The notes beneath the pieces are model-generated. The model had not been told where the DNA came from and made no database searches. It saw only the letters and a program-made list of their open reading frames with translations. Both the position numbers and the translations under genes were made by a program. Positions 36,657 to 47,224 of a stretch of DNA of 64,000 bases are shown one piece after another; position 1 is the stretch's first letter; every line of letters begins with the position of its first letter. Location: positions 1,309,501-1,373,500 of the forward strand of contig NZ_CP094975.1 in the NCBI RefSeq assembly GCF_023509015.1, read 5' to 3'. The DNA is from Pseudomonas abieticivorans (GTDB lineage Bacteria > Pseudomonadota > Gammaproteobacteria > Pseudomonadales > Pseudomonadaceae).

Positions 36657-38054
36657 GCCTGGCAACAACTTCTGCACGCCGTCGCGTACACGGGCATCGT
36701 CGCTGTAGGCCACGTTGAAACGCAGGTAACGCTGGCAGCCTTCGGCACTGCCGAACAGGGCGCCAGGGGCCAGTACCAACCCCTGTTCCAGGGCCGATCG
36801 GGCGATAACTTCGGCATCGGCGCCCATGGGCAATTTCGCCCAAACAAACAACCCGCCCTGGTACCCGTAGGGTAGTTCGCAGCCGGCTTGGCGAAGCCAC
36901 TCGCATACTCGCCCGGCTGCCTCTTGCAGTTGCTGGGTGACACGCTTGCGGTGCTTGGCGTAGCCGCCGTCCACTAACAGGCGGCACAGCACCTGCTCGA
37001 ACAGCTCCGAAGCAATGCCGCCACTCATGAGTTTCAGGTGCATCAGGTTGGCCGCCAATTGCGGCGCCGCGGCAATGTAGCTGACGCGCATATTGGCGCT
37101 CAGGGTTTTCGAAAACCCCGACAGGTAGGTGACCTGCTCCAACCCTGCCAACGCTGCCAGGCGTGGTGGCGGGCTGGGGTGCAGGTCGGCGTACAGGTCA
37201 TCTTCGATCACGTGGCAGCCGTACTCACGCATCACGTGCAACAACTGGAATGCCTGGCTCGGCGTAAAAGCATGCCCCGTCGGGTTGTGCAGGATGCCAG
37301 TGGTGAGGTAAACGCGCGGCCGGCGGCTGGCCAGCGTACGGGTCAGTTCGACCAGGTCGTGACCCTCCGGGCCCCGCGCGATGCTGACGATGTTCACCCC
37401 ATGCAATGCCAGGTTGGCGTGGAAGTTGAAATAGCAGGGCGCGTCCAGCAACACCGTGTCCCCAGGCCGCACCAGCAGGCGCATCAGCATGTCGATGGCT
37501 TGCAACGTGTTGGGCGCGGTGACGATCTGTTCTACCTGCACGCTCATGCCCTGCCCGTGCAATTTTTGTTGCAAGGCCTGGCGCAACGGCAGGTAGCCAC
37601 CCGGCGTGCCGTAACCGGCCACGCGCAATGCCGGCGCACGCACGGCCGAGCGCAATGCCTGGCGGATGGCCGGCGAGTCCAGCCAGGCTTCCGGCATGTG
37701 GCCGCTGCCGGCGCGCAAGGCGCCGTTGTCGGTGATCAGCGAGCGGCGCAGCACGTTGATCAAGTCTTGGGGCAGCAGGTCGACCCATTGACCGACGGTG
37801 TTTTTCTGCACGCCGGTGGCTGCGACGAAGTGCCCACGGCCTTGGCTGGAGGTGATCAAGCCACGCCCACGCAGGCGATCCAGCGCTTCGATGACGGTGA
37901 ATTTGCTCACGCCCCACTGCTCGGTCAGCTCGCGCACGGCAGGCAGCTTGCTGCCGATAGGCAATGCGCCTTGCTCGATGGCGCGCTGCAAAGCGTCGAC
38001 AATTTGCTGCACCTTGGGGGTACCGGGCACGAAGACCAATGGCACGATGGGCAT
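36651..38054 (-). CDS. MocR-type PLP-dependent regulator / aminotransferase
   Basis: GntR-MocR regulator of 467 residues. An N-terminal winged helix is at about 15-80 (IEQGALPIGSKLPAVRELTE and GVSKFTVIEALDRL). A class I aminotransferase-like domain follows, with the PLP lysine in YLSGFSKTLSANMRVSYI (about 303-320). The ATG at 38054 has AAGGA upstream. It is divergent from a LysE exporter, and the gap holds GGTAAAC repeats. A likely role is PLP/amino-acid-responsive control of that exporter (inference). Its 3' end overlaps the pilin-like gene by 6 bp. Confidence 0.9.
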   Translation of the reverse strand: MPIVPLVFVPGTPKVQQIVDALQRAIEQGALPIGSKLPAVRELTEQWGVSKFTVIEALDRLRGRGLITSSQGRGHFVAATGVQKNTVGQWVDLLPQDLINVLRRSLITDNGALRAGSGHMPEAWLDSPAIRQALRSAVRAPALRVAGYGTPGGYLPLRQALQQKLHGQGMSVQVEQIVTAPNTLQAIDMLMRLLVRPGDTVLLDAPCYFNFHANLALHGVNIVSIARGPEGHDLVELTRTLASRRPRVYLTTGILHNPTGHAFTPSQAFQLLHVMREYGCHVIEDDLYADLHPSPPPRLAALAGLEQVTYLSGFSKTLSANMRVSYIAAAPQLAANLMHLKLMSGGIASELFEQVLCRLLVDGGYAKHRKRVTQQLQEAAGRVCEWLRQAGCELPYGYQGGLFVWAKLPMGADAEVIARSALEQGLVLAPGALFGSAEGCQRYLRFNVAYSDDARVRDGVQKLLPGS

Positions 38055-38069
38055 GTTCACATCCTTGAG

Positions 38070-38097
38070 GTTTACCGAAAAGTTTACCGGTAAAGTT
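38070..38097. promoter_or_regulatory. Candidate MocR operator between regulator and LysE exporter
   Basis: Two direct copies of GTTTACCG (38070 and about 38082) and an inverted partner forming TTTACCGGTAAA. Direct plus inverted half-sites are typical of MocR operators. It lies about 16 bp upstream of the regulator start. Confidence 0.6.
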
Positions 38098-38180
38098 TGG
38101 GCCGATACAGGCACACTTGCCCTGCCGCCGCCCCTGGGTCGCCCCTACACTGCAACGCCCCCCCCTGCGCAGCCCATGCC

Positions 38181-38792
38181 ATGACCCTGACGTCCTACCT
38201 TTACTTCATTGTGTTTTGCGCCAGCATGACCTTCAGCCCCGGCCCCATGACCCTGTTGCTGCTGGGCCTGGGGCTGAACAACGGCTTGAAAAGCTCATTG
38301 CCCGCGCAACTGGGCGCCAGCCTCGCCTACCTGATCTCGATACTGATCTTTGCCGTGGGCCTGTCCGAACTGCTCCAGGATCACGCCGGCATCAACCGCA
38401 GCCTGCAACTGATCGGCGTGGCCTACATCCTCTACCTGGCCTGGCACCAATGGTCCCGCCCGGCACAGCCACTGGGCACCGGCGCGCCGGCTGAAACCAC
38501 GTTCAAAGGCCTGTTCGGCAAAGGCCTGCTCACCGGTTTTTCCAACCCCAAGACCCTGATCCTATTCAGTGCCGTGTTCCCCCAATTTGTCAGCAGCACG
38601 CAGCACAAAACCCTGAACATCGCCCTGCTTGGCGCCACGTTTCTGGTGCTGCAACTGGCCAGCGGCTGCCTGTACGGCTACTTCGGGCAACGCATCAAGC
38701 ACCTGCTGCAAGAGCCGAAACGGCAGGTGATGGTGCAACGTGGCAGTGCCGTGGTGTTGGTGGGGGTGGCGGCGATGCTGGGCTGTCAGTAA
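38181..38792 (+). CDS. LysE family amino-acid exporter
   Basis: A 203-residue inner-membrane transporter of the LysE/RhtB family with about six hydrophobic segments. The family signature SMTFSPGPMTLLLL is at about 15-28 and GFSNPKTLILFSAVFPQF at about 118-135. The substrate is not predictable. The ATG at 38181 follows a non-conserved upstream open stretch. Divergent from the MocR-type regulator. Confidence 0.92.
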   Translation: MTLTSYLYFIVFCASMTFSPGPMTLLLLGLGLNNGLKSSLPAQLGASLAYLISILIFAVGLSELLQDHAGINRSLQLIGVAYILYLAWHQWSRPAQPLGTGAPAETTFKGLFGKGLLTGFSNPKTLILFSAVFPQFVSSTQHKTLNIALLGATFLVLQLASGCLYGYFGQRIKHLLQEPKRQVMVQRGSAVVLVGVAAMLGCQ

Positions 38793-38808
38793 CCCTGCTG
38801 CAATTTGC

Positions 38809-39345
38809 CTAACGCTCGCCTGGCAAGGCGGTATCCGCCTCCCCCAACCCCCGCTGCATCAATACCGTATCCACCCACCGCCCATGCTTGAACCCCACCG
38901 ACTCCAATACCCCCACGGTACGGAACCCCTGACGCTGGTGCAGGCGCAGGGAGGCGATGTTTTCGCTATTGCCGATCACAGCCACCATCTGTCGCCAGCC
39001 GCCGTGGGTGCAGCGCTCGATGATCTTGGCTAGCAGGCATTGGCCAATGCCTTTGCCACCCAGGCCATCGCGGATGTACACCGAGTCTTCAACCGTGAAG
39101 CGATAGCCAGGGCGCGGGCGGTAGAGGGTGGCATAGCCGTAGCCGACCACTTCACCCGCGATTTCAGCCACCAGGTAAGGCAGGCCCTTGGCGACGATGT
39201 CGGCGCGACGCTGGAGCATTTCTTCGAGGGTGGGCGGCGTCAGTTCAAAGCTCGAGATACCGTGCAGCACGTGGTCGGCGTAAATGGCTTGCACGGTGGC
39301 CATGTCACTTTCCAGGGCGTCGCGCAGTTGGGGTTCTAGGCTCAT
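38809..39345 (-). CDS. GNAT acetyltransferase, phosphinothricin-type
   Basis: A 178-residue N-acetyltransferase similar to the Pat/Bar and methionine sulfoximine acetyltransferase group. It begins MSLEPQLRDALESDMATVQAIY. Family blocks are HGISSFELTPPTLEEM, ATLYRPRPGYRFTVEDSVY, the CoA loop GLGGKGIGQCLLAKII (about 94-109) and LHQRQGFRTVGVL. Substrate is unproven. It is divergent from the LysR gene, a common pairing. Confidence 0.9.
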   Translation of the reverse strand: MSLEPQLRDALESDMATVQAIYADHVLHGISSFELTPPTLEEMLQRRADIVAKGLPYLVAEIAGEVVGYGYATLYRPRPGYRFTVEDSVYIRDGLGGKGIGQCLLAKIIERCTHGGWRQMVAVIGNSENIASLRLHQRQGFRTVGVLESVGFKHGRWVDTVLMQRGLGEADTALPGER

Positions 39346-39443
39346 CAATGGCTCTATCGCAAGGTTTATAGGTACATGATGCAGGTAGAGCAAGACCAAA
39401 TAAAGCTAAGATGAGTGATGCCCAGCATAAGAAAAACTTTGCC

Positions 39444-40319
39444 ATGCGCCACTTGAACCTGACCCACCTGCACACCTTCGCTCAGGTTATCAGCCTGGGC
39501 AGTTTCTCGGCAGCCGCCGAGCGCTTGAACCTGACGCAACCGGCGATCAGCCTACAGGTGCGACAATTGGAAGAACGCCTGCAACTACGGCTGATCGAGC
39601 GGGTGGGCAAGCGCCTGAAGCCGACCTCGGCCGGGAGCACCCTGCTGGAACACATCAGCCGCATTGACGCGGTGGTGGAAGATGCCCTGCTGGATCTGGC
39701 CAGCCATGCCCAAGGCGTGGCCGGGCAGGTTTCAATCGGCACCGGGGCGACGGCTTGCATTCACCTGCTGCCGCCCATGTTGCGAAAATTGCGCAGGGCT
39801 TACCCGGACCTGGATGTGCGGGTCAGTACCGGCAACACCGACGCCATGTTGCGGGCCGTGGAAGAGAACCGGCTGGACCTGGCGCTGGTCACCCTGCCCG
39901 CCGCGGGCCGCAGCCTGCAGGTGGAAGCCTTGCTGGAAGACGAGTTCGTGGCGATCTTCCCGCTCGACAGCAGCGCGCCCACCGCCACGCCACAGGCGTT
40001 GGCGACTTTGCCGTTGGTAGTGTTCGAGGCGGGCAGCAGCACCCGATTGTTGATCGATGAATGGTTTTTGCAGGCGGGTGTGCGGATCAAGCCGGTGATG
40101 GAGCTGGGCAGTATCGAAGCGATCAAGGAAATGGTCGCGGCAGGATTGGGCTACAGCATCGTGCCGCGCATGGCGGTCAATACCGTGCACTACCGGCGGG
40201 GGCTGCAAGTGCAGCCCCTTACACCTGGACTGAGCCGCCGGCTTGGCCTGGTGTTGCGCCAGGACAAGCCGTTGAACAAGGCGTTGCAGCAAGTGGTGAA
40301 GGGGCTGCGCGCTTTGTAG
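39444..40319 (+). CDS. LysR family transcriptional regulator
   Basis: A 291-residue regulator. The N-terminal HTH is MRHLNLTHLHTFAQVISLGSFSAAAERLNLTQPAISL-type (first 20 shown by MRHLNLTHLHTFAQVISLGS), residues 1-60. The periplasmic-binding-like effector domain is at 88-291. An in-frame start 11 codons earlier (39411) exists but precedes the normal family N-terminus. Target unknown; candidates are the divergent GNAT gene and itself. Confidence 0.9.
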   Translation: MRHLNLTHLHTFAQVISLGSFSAAAERLNLTQPAISLQVRQLEERLQLRLIERVGKRLKPTSAGSTLLEHISRIDAVVEDALLDLASHAQGVAGQVSIGTGATACIHLLPPMLRKLRRAYPDLDVRVSTGNTDAMLRAVEENRLDLALVTLPAAGRSLQVEALLEDEFVAIFPLDSSAPTATPQALATLPLVVFEAGSSTRLLIDEWFLQAGVRIKPVMELGSIEAIKEMVAAGLGYSIVPRMAVNTVHYRRGLQVQPLTPGLSRRLGLVLRQDKPLNKALQQVVKGLRAL

Positions 40320-40329
40320 GATCAGCCTG

Positions 40330-41541
40330 TTACGCGTCGATTTTCTTGCTATCGGCGCGGAACATCTGTCGGATTCCGCGCACGGCCTGGCGAATGCGGT
40401 CCTGATTTTCGATCAGGGCGAAGCGCACGTGGTCATCGCCATATTCGCCAAAGCCGATACCCGGCGATACGCACACCTTGGCCTCCAGCAGCAGTTTCTT
40501 GGCGAACTCCAGCGAGCCCAGGTGGGCGTATTGCTCGGGGATTTTCGCCCACACGTACATCGAGGCCTTGGGGTTCTCGACCATCCAGCCCGTTTCGTGC
40601 AAGCCCTTCACCAACACGTTGCGGCGCTGGCGGTACTGCTCGGCGATGTCGCGCACGCATTGCTGGTCGCCTTCCAGGGCTGCGATGGCCGCTACTTGCA
40701 GCGGGGTAAAGGTACCGTAGTCGTGGTAGCTCTTGATACGCGCCAGGGCGTTGACCAATTCGCGGTTACCCACCATGAAACCGATGCGCCAGCCGGCCAT
40801 GTTGTAGCTCTTGGACAGGGTGAAAAACTCCACGGCGATGTCCTTGGCGCCCGGTACCTGCATGATCGACGGCGCTTTCCAACCGTCATAGACGATATCG
40901 GCGTAGGCCAGGTCGTGCACCACCAGCACGTCGTACTGCTTGGCCAAGGCCACCACGCGCTCGAAGAAATCCAACTCCACGCACTGCGCGGTAGGGTTGG
41001 ACGGGAAGCCCAGAATCATCATCTTCGGCTTGGGAATGGAGCCCCGAATGGCCCGCTCCAGCTCATCGAAGAAGTCCACGCCGGGCACCAGTGGCACTGA
41101 ACGCACTTGGGCCCCGGCGATGACCGCACCGTAGATGTGGATCGGGTAGCTGGGGTTGGGTACCAGCACGGTGTCGCCCTGGTCCAAGGTCGCCAGCATC
41201 AGGTGCGCCAAGCCCTCTTTGGAGCCGATGGTGACGATGGCTTCGTCTTCCGGGTCGATGTCCACTTGGTAGCGGTCGGCGTACCAGCGCGAAATCGCCC
41301 GGCGCAGGCGCGGGATGCCACGCGAAGTCGAGTAGCCGTGAGTGTCTTCACGCTGGGCGACGCTCACCAGTTTTTCCACGATGTGCGGGGGTGTCGGGCC
41401 GTCGGGGTTGCCCATGCTCAAGTCGATGATGTCTTCGCCACGGCGGCGGGCGGCCATCTTCAACTCGGCAGTGATGTTGAACACGTAGGGGGGTAGACGA
41501 TCAATACGCGAAAAGCGGCGTGGCGATGGGATGTCAGCCAT
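40330..41541 (-). CDS. alaC: Alanine transaminase AlaC
   Basis: Class I PLP aminotransferase that makes alanine from pyruvate and glutamate. It has 403 residues and begins [20 protein letters not shown]. The PLP lysine is in [18 protein letters not shown] (about 237-254), and [10 protein letters not shown] and [14 protein letters not shown] are typical of the AlaC/YfdZ group. It is convergent with the LysR gene (10-bp gap). Confidence 0.93.
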   Translation of the reverse strand: MADIPSPRRFSRIDRLPPYVFNITAELKMAARRRGEDIIDLSMGNPDGPTPPHIVEKLVSVAQREDTHGYSTSRGIPRLRRAISRWYADRYQVDIDPEDEAIVTIGSKEGLAHLMLATLDQGDTVLVPNPSYPIHIYGAVIAGAQVRSVPLVPGVDFFDELERAIRGSIPKPKMMILGFPSNPTAQCVELDFFERVVALAKQYDVLVVHDLAYADIVYDGWKAPSIMQVPGAKDIAVEFFTLSKSYNMAGWRIGFMVGNRELVNALARIKSYHDYGTFTPLQVAAIAALEGDQQCVRDIAEQYRQRRNVLVKGLHETGWMVENPKASMYVWAKIPEQYAHLGSLEFAKKLLLEAKVCVSPGIGFGEYGDDHVRFALIENQDRIRQAVRGIRQMFRADSKKIDA

Positions 41542-41770
41542 GATTTCCTCGAAACGTAAGCGCCCGGAACCGTCCGAGCGACGCAGGCCAGTGCGCTGGC
41601 CTAGGGGGAAGATAAGCTGGATGGCTGGAGGCTGTAAACCCCCACACTCATGAAAAAACCATATTTACAGACCTTTATCCCGAAAGTAATTAGATTTTAA
41701 GTCGATACCCCTGCAATAGAAGATTTATCCGCGAAAACAACGCATCGACCCATCGGCAAATCACGCACGA
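41542..41770. other. Intergenic region upstream of alaC
   Basis: It holds a degenerate REP half at about 41709-41737 (AGATTTATCCGCGAAAAC) and an AT-rich stretch (41640-41700) where the alaC promoter is expected. No other repeat or gene is visible. Confidence 0.45.
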
Positions 41771-41806
41771 ACAAAAACGCCCCAAACCTTTCGGCCTGGG
41801 GCGTTC
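41771..41806 (-). terminator. Intrinsic terminator of the cyo operon
   Basis: On the minus strand, AACGCCCCA ... TGGGGCGTT stem followed by TTT, about 50 bp past the cyoE stop. Confidence 0.85.
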
Positions 41807-41855
41807 TCGTGTGTAGCAGGACAGCGATCGAATCAGCGTGCCTGGCTCATCAGCC

Positions 41856-42743
41856 TCAATGAGCGTAGGTCAGCAACAGCTCCGCCGGCACTTTGAAGTC
41901 CAAGGACATCGCTACGCTCAAGGCCGTGATGGTGAAGATCGAGAACACGAACAGCTTGCGTGCCCAGACCTTGTCATCCACCGCCTTGTACCCTGTCCAA
42001 GCCATGTACAGCCAGTACATGCCCATCGCCGCAGCGACGGTCAGGTAGCTCATGCCGGCATAGCCACCGATGGTCAACATCAGCGTGGCAGCCACGAAGG
42101 CCAGGATGTAGAGCAGGATGTGTTTCTTGGCGACAACGATGCCACGCTTGACCGGCAGTACCGGAATCGACGCTGCCAGATAGTCGTTGAAGCGAAAGAT
42201 CGCGATGGCATAGGAGTGCGGCATCTGCCACAGGCTGAACATTACCAGCAGGGTCAGTGCAGCCAGATCGAAGTGACCGCTCACGGCAACATAGCCGATC
42301 ACCGGAGGCATGGCGCCGGAAAGGCTGCCTACCAGGGTACCGTGCACCGATTTGCGCTTCAGATACAGGCTGTAGAAACCCACGTAGATAACGAAGCCGA
42401 TCAAGCCGCACAGGGCTGCCAACGGGTTGGCCACCTTGTACAGCAGGACCAGGCCGGCCACGCCCAGGATCGTGGCGTAGGCCAGGGCGACCTTCATCGA
42501 GATCAGGCCCTGGACCAATACACGGTTCTTGGTGCGCTCCATCTTCAGGTCGATGTCGCGGTCGATGCAGTTGTTGAACGCACAGCCCGACGCCACCACC
42601 AACGAAGTGCCAATCACTGTAGCGAGGAACAGCAGGTAGTTCACTGTTCCTTGCGAGGCCAGGAAAAAGCCGCCTGCCACAGAAAGCACGTTACCGAAAA
42701 TGATCCCCGGTTTGGTGATTTGGATAAAGTGCTTAACGGACAT
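41856..42743 (-). CDS. cyoE: Protoheme IX farnesyltransferase
   Basis: Adds a farnesyl group to heme B to form heme O for the cytochrome bo3 oxidase. A 295-residue UbiA-superfamily membrane protein with about eight to nine helices. The prenyl-diphosphate binding motif is [15 protein letters not shown] (about 57-71). Last gene of cyoABCDE, 10 bp after cyoD. Confidence 0.97.
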   Translation of the reverse strand: MSVKHFIQITKPGIIFGNVLSVAGGFFLASQGTVNYLLFLATVIGTSLVVASGCAFNNCIDRDIDLKMERTKNRVLVQGLISMKVALAYATILGVAGLVLLYKVANPLAALCGLIGFVIYVGFYSLYLKRKSVHGTLVGSLSGAMPPVIGYVAVSGHFDLAALTLLVMFSLWQMPHSYAIAIFRFNDYLAASIPVLPVKRGIVVAKKHILLYILAFVAATLMLTIGGYAGMSYLTVAAAMGMYWLYMAWTGYKAVDDKVWARKLFVFSIFTITALSVAMSLDFKVPAELLLTYAH

Positions 42744-42753
42744 GCAGTTTTCC

Positions 42754-43086
42754 TCAGTGCGCCATCATGACGGTGTGGATGCTGAACATGATCCACAGCG
42801 ACAGGCCAACCAACAGCAGAATAACCAGACCTGCGAACACGAACGCGGTGACGTTTTCACGCTGCGCGGCCGAACGGTCCAAGTGCAGGAAGTACACCAG
42901 GTGAACCAGTACCTGGATCACGGCAAATGCCAGCACGATCACCAGGGTCGCGGTCTTGGACAGCGAACCGTACATCACCAGGCCGAACGGAATGGCGGTC
43001 AGGATGATCGACAGGACGAAGCCGATGACATACGACTTCAGGCTGCCGTGGCTGTCGCCCGCGTCATGAGCATGTGAGTTGGCCAT
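42754..43086 (-). CDS. cyoD: Cytochrome o ubiquinol oxidase subunit IV
   Basis: Small three-helix subunit (110 residues) that helps assemble the bo3 oxidase. It begins [20 protein letters not shown], with helices near 22-40, 45-65 and 82-105. It starts at the base following the cyoC stop. Confidence 0.96.
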   Translation of the reverse strand: MANSHAHDAGDSHGSLKSYVIGFVLSIILTAIPFGLVMYGSLSKTATLVIVLAFAVIQVLVHLVYFLHLDRSAAQRENVTAFVFAGLVILLLVGLSLWIMFSIHTVMMAH

Positions 43087-43716
43087 TTACAGGACTCCCA
43101 TCAGATAAACAACGGTGAACACGCAGATCCAGACCACGTCCAGGAAGTGCCAGAACAAGCTCAGGCAGCTCAGACGGGTGTTGGTGGATGCAGTCAGGCC
43201 GTTCTTCTGAACCTGATACATCATCACCGCCATCCAGATCAGACCGCTGGTCACGTGCAGACCGTGGGTACCGACCAAGGCGAAGAAGCCCGACAGGAAG
43301 CCGCTGCGCGATGGGCCGAAGCCTTCGGAGATCAGCTTGTGGAACTCGTTCACTTCCATGCCGATGAAGCCCAGGCCGAACAGGAAGGTGATGAACAGCC
43401 AACCCAGCACGCCAGCCTTGTTACCTTTGTGCAGCGCCAGCATGGCGAAGCCGTAGGTGATCGAGCTGAGCAACAGGCAAGCGGTTTCGCCCAGTACATA
43501 AGGCAGTTCAAAGATATCGTGGCCCGATGGACCGCCGGCGAAGTTGTTCGCCAGCACTGCGTACGCGGCAAAGATCGACGCGAACAGGATGCAGTCCGTC
43601 ATCAGGTAGATCCAGAACCCAAATACGGTCATCGGACCCGCATCATGGTGTTCGTGGTCGTCATGCCCATGGTCGTGACCATGGGCAGTTCCAGCGTTCA
43701 ATACTATGTTCGACAT
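43087..43716 (-). CDS. cyoC: Cytochrome o ubiquinol oxidase subunit III
   Basis: Five-helix subunit III of the bo3 oxidase, 209 residues. It has a His-rich N-terminus ([14 protein letters not shown], about 12-25) that is common in Pseudomonas CyoC. The family blocks [18 protein letters not shown] and [12 protein letters not shown] are visible. It is 3 bp after cyoB. Confidence 0.97.
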   Translation of the reverse strand: MSNIVLNAGTAHGHDHGHDDHEHHDAGPMTVFGFWIYLMTDCILFASIFAAYAVLANNFAGGPSGHDIFELPYVLGETACLLLSSITYGFAMLALHKGNKAGVLGWLFITFLFGLGFIGMEVNEFHKLISEGFGPSRSGFLSGFFALVGTHGLHVTSGLIWMAVMMYQVQKNGLTASTNTRLSCLSLFWHFLDVVWICVFTVVYLMGVL

Positions 43717-43719
43717 TGT

Positions 43720-45741
43720 TTAAGCCTGCTCTAGCGCGTTGACCGGAGTTGCACCAACACCTGGCACCTTGGCTTTCGCCAGGGCCTTCTGATTTTCGCC
43801 TTCGATGCGAGCCACTTCTTCAGCCGGGACCATGTAGCCCTGGTCGTCACGAGCAGCGTGAACGATGAAGTAGATCACCGCGCCCGCCAGACCGACTGCT
43901 GCCATCCACCAGATGTGCCAGATCATCGCGAAGCCAAACACAGTGAGGAAGCCGGCGATTGCCATGCCGCTCGCGGTGTTGTTCGGCATGTGGATCGCCG
44001 AGTACTTCTGCGGAGCCTTGTAGGCGGTGCCGTCACGCTTGGAAGCGGTGAAAGCATCGATGTCGTTCACTTCAGGCAGAGCCGCGAAGTTGTAAAACGG
44101 AGGTGGCGACGAAGTCGACCATTCCAGGGTGTGGCCATTCCATGGGTCGCCAGTGACGTCCAGGTTCTGCTCACGATCGCGGATCGACACGTAGATCTGG
44201 ATCAGTTGCGAAGCGATACCGAACAGGATCAGCACCGCACCGAACATGGCCACGTACAGGTACGGGGTCCAGTCAGGGTTGTCGGTGTGGTTCAGACGAC
44301 GGGTCATGCCCATGAAGCCCAGCGCGTACAGCGGCATGAAGGCGACGTAGAAGCCCGAGATCCAGAACCAGAACGCAGTCTTGCCCCACTTCTCGTTCAG
44401 CTTGAAGCCGAACGCTTTCGGGAACCAGAAGGCGAAACCTGCGATGTAACCGAATACCGCACCACCGATGATCACGTTGTGGAAGTGCGCGATCACAAAC
44501 AGGCTGTTGTGCAGGATGAAGTCAGCACCCGGGATGGCCAGCAGTACGCCGGTCATGCCGCCGATCGAGAAGGTCACCATGAAGCCCAGGGTCCAAAGCA
44601 CTGGCGCGGTGAAACGCAGGCGGCCTTGGTAGATGGTGAACAACCAGTTGAACAGCTTCACACCCGTGGGGATCGCAATAAGCATCGTTGCCAACCCGAA
44701 GAAGGAGTTGACGCTGGCGCCGGAGCCCATCGTGAAGAAGTGGTGCAGCCAAACCATGAAGCCCAGTACGGTAATGCAACCGGACGCCAGAATCATCGAC
44801 ACGTGGCCGAACAGACGCTTGCCGGAGAACGTGGAGATAACTTCCGAGAACACACCGAACGCTGGCAGGATGAGGATGTACACCTCGGGGTGACCCCACG
44901 CCCAGAACAGGTTCACGTACATCATCGGGTTACCACCCAATTCGTTCGTGAAGATGTGGAAGTCCAGGTAACGGTCAACGGTCAGCAGTGCCAGGGTGGC
45001 GGTCAGGATCGGGAACGAAGCCACGATCAGGACGTTTGCCCAGGTGCAGGTCCAGGTGAAGATCGGCATTTGCATCAGCTTCATGCCTGGGGTGCGCATT
45101 TTCAGCACGGTCACCAGGAAGTTCACGCCTGTCAGGGTCGTACCCAGACCGGATAGCTGCAGTGCCCAGATGTAGTAGTCCACACCCACGCCCGGGCTGT
45201 AGCCCAGTTCCGACAGCGGCGGATAAGCAACCCAACCGGTCTTGGCGAATTCGCCGACGCCCAGGGACAGGTTGATCAGCACCACGCCAGACACCAGGAG
45301 CCACAGGCTCAGGGAGTTCAGGAACGGGAACGCAACGTCACGCGCGCCGATCTGCAGCGGCAGGACGATGTTCATCAGGCCGGTGAAGAATGGCATCGCC
45401 ATGAAGATGATCATGATCACACCGTGAGCGGTGAAGATCTGGTCATAGTGTTCAGGCGGCAAGTAGCCTTCGCCGCCGTTGGCAGCCAGTGCCAACTGGG
45501 AACGCATCATCAATGCGTCGGCAAAACCACGGATCAGCATGACCATGGCGACGATGATGTACATCACGCCGATTTTCTTGTGGTCGACCGAAGTCAGCCA
45601 TTCGGTCCACAGGTAGGACCACTTCTTGAAGTAAGTGATCGCCCCGACCAACGCAAGCCCGCCCAGGATGATCGCACTGATGGTGATCATCACTATCGGG
45701 ACATGGAAGGGGATCGCTTCCAAAGTTAATTTACCAAACAT
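43720..45741 (-). CDS. cyoB: Cytochrome o ubiquinol oxidase subunit I
   Basis: Catalytic heme-copper oxidase subunit of the aerobic quinol oxidase; it reduces oxygen and pumps protons. It has 673 residues. The CuB/active-site motif [14 protein letters not shown] (His and the cross-linked Tyr) is at about 281-294, HH in [11 protein letters not shown] is near 333, and the low-spin heme ligands are in [13 protein letters not shown] (about 105). All metal ligands look intact. It is 3 bp after cyoA. Confidence 0.98.
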   Translation of the reverse strand: MFGKLTLEAIPFHVPIVMITISAIILGGLALVGAITYFKKWSYLWTEWLTSVDHKKIGVMYIIVAMVMLIRGFADALMMRSQLALAANGGEGYLPPEHYDQIFTAHGVIMIIFMAMPFFTGLMNIVLPLQIGARDVAFPFLNSLSLWLLVSGVVLINLSLGVGEFAKTGWVAYPPLSELGYSPGVGVDYYIWALQLSGLGTTLTGVNFLVTVLKMRTPGMKLMQMPIFTWTCTWANVLIVASFPILTATLALLTVDRYLDFHIFTNELGGNPMMYVNLFWAWGHPEVYILILPAFGVFSEVISTFSGKRLFGHVSMILASGCITVLGFMVWLHHFFTMGSGASVNSFFGLATMLIAIPTGVKLFNWLFTIYQGRLRFTAPVLWTLGFMVTFSIGGMTGVLLAIPGADFILHNSLFVIAHFHNVIIGGAVFGYIAGFAFWFPKAFGFKLNEKWGKTAFWFWISGFYVAFMPLYALGFMGMTRRLNHTDNPDWTPYLYVAMFGAVLILFGIASQLIQIYVSIRDREQNLDVTGDPWNGHTLEWSTSSPPPFYNFAALPEVNDIDAFTASKRDGTAYKAPQKYSAIHMPNNTASGMAIAGFLTVFGFAMIWHIWWMAAVGLAGAVIYFIVHAARDDQGYMVPAEEVARIEGENQKALAKAKVPGVGATPVNALEQA

Positions 45742-45744
45742 CTT

Positions 45745-46683
45745 TTACTCCTCTGCCCCAGCAGCTGAATGCGAACCCATGTCCATACCTTCCATGCCGG
45801 CGACTTCTTTCTCTTCGTGATGCATGACCTTGCCGCGCCCCATGCCCTCGTACTTGTCGAGGATGGTCTGGAACAGGTTCGGTGCGTACGTGGAGTAAAG
45901 CTCGACTGGATTTTTCTCGCTCGGTTTGGCCAGTGCAGCGTATTCAGCCGAATCAAGCTGTTTAGGTGCCTTCTTGACTTCACTTACCCAGGCGTCGAAA
46001 TCCTCTTGGGAGGTGGCGACTGCCTTGAATTTCATGCCGGTAAAACCTTCGCCGCTGTAGTTGGCGGAGATACCGTCGAATTCGTGGTTCTGGTTGGCCA
46101 TCAGATGCAGTTGAGTCTGCATGCCGGCCATTGCGTAGATCTGACCACCCAGGCCCGGAATGAAGAACGAGTTCATCACCGAATCAGAGGTAATGCGGAA
46201 ATTCACCGGGGTGTTGGCCGGGAAGACGATCTTGTTGACCGTCGCGATGCCTTGGTCCGGGTAGATGAACAGCCATTTCCAGTCCAGCGAAACAACCTGG
46301 ATGGTGATCGGCTTGACATCCGACTCCAGCGGTTTGTACGGATCCAGCGCGTGGGTGGACTTGTAGGTGATCACGCCCAGCACGATGAGCAGGAGCAGAG
46401 GAATACCCCATACCGCGGCTTCGATCTTGGTGGAGTGCGACCAATCCGGGGTGTAGGTGGCAGCCTTGTTCGACGCGCGATACTTCCACGCGAAGGCAAA
46501 GGTCATGACGATAACCGGCACCACCACCAGCAGCATCAGCCCGGTAGCGATGTAGATCAGGTTTCTCTCGTCAATGCCGACCTGCCCTTTTGGGTCCAGG
46601 AGGGTCCACTTGCAACCACCGAGAAAAAGCATGCCGAAAAAGGGCAATATGCCAAACAGTCTGGGGTAACGCTTTTTGCTCAT
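45745..46683 (-). CDS. cyoA: Cytochrome o ubiquinol oxidase subunit II
   Basis: Lipoprotein subunit II of the bo3 oxidase (312 residues) with a periplasmic cupredoxin fold that lacks CuA. The lipobox LFLGGC ends at Cys24. Two membrane helices are at about 43-66 and 90-110. The C-terminus is Met/His-rich (GMEGMDMGSHS). I chose the ATG at 46683 (MSKKRYPRLFGILPFF) because it puts the lipobox in the right place; the frame is open for 26 more codons upstream. First gene of the operon. Confidence 0.96.
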   Translation of the reverse strand: MSKKRYPRLFGILPFFGMLFLGGCKWTLLDPKGQVGIDERNLIYIATGLMLLVVVPVIVMTFAFAWKYRASNKAATYTPDWSHSTKIEAAVWGIPLLLLIVLGVITYKSTHALDPYKPLESDVKPITIQVVSLDWKWLFIYPDQGIATVNKIVFPANTPVNFRITSDSVMNSFFIPGLGGQIYAMAGMQTQLHLMANQNHEFDGISANYSGEGFTGMKFKAVATSQEDFDAWVSEVKKAPKQLDSAEYAALAKPSEKNPVELYSTYAPNLFQTILDKYEGMGRGKVMHHEEKEVAGMEGMDMGSHSAAGAEE

Positions 46684-47224
46684 CTCACGACCTCTAAAGC
46701 AGCTTGCATCAATGCAATTGTGTTTTGGTCGCCAACACTTCGTCCTGCCAAGCGTCAGCATTTATCGAAATTGGATACGGGCATGCCTTGAGATCAGCAG
46801 CTGCTGTATTGGCAGACCTGTGTGGAACGGTACTTTCTTATTCTGACTACGTAGGCTAAAAAGGCCTGGTTGCAGACCAATTCCATTTGGTGCGGGAGTC
46901 ACGAAAGGCTCTCAAACCGGCGCCTGGCGTGCTCTCGAACATCAGTTGCAAGAGGCCGATAGCCCCTCAAAACCTGCCCCTGGGTACGCGCCGCCGGTAT
47001 GAAATTGCGGCGATTGTAGATAGGTCAGGTTTCATTGACTATGGCTTATTTAGCAACAATACCTTTCCAATTATGCAACAATTCCGCCTGCATTCAAGGC
47101 CTTGCGACACGATGTCGCACCCCCTGACGCACCCCTAAAGGCCTATTTTTACTACGGATAAGTCCGCTTGAAATACCCTGTAGCAAACCACCGTGACACA
47201 GGGCATTCCCATTTCAGGCACGAT
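46684..47224. other. Gene-free region between cyoA and dsbB
   Basis: About 540 bp with no supported gene. It must carry the cyo promoter near its left end and the 3' end of the dsbB transcript near its right end. I looked for an ANR-type TTGAT-N4-ATCAA site and found none convincing. A possible degenerate REP half (ACGGATAAGTCCGC) lies near 47153. Confidence 0.5.

Noticed and set aside
46684..47224. An ANR/FNR box upstream of cyoA
   Set aside because: No TTGAT-N4-ATCAA with fewer than several mismatches was found.
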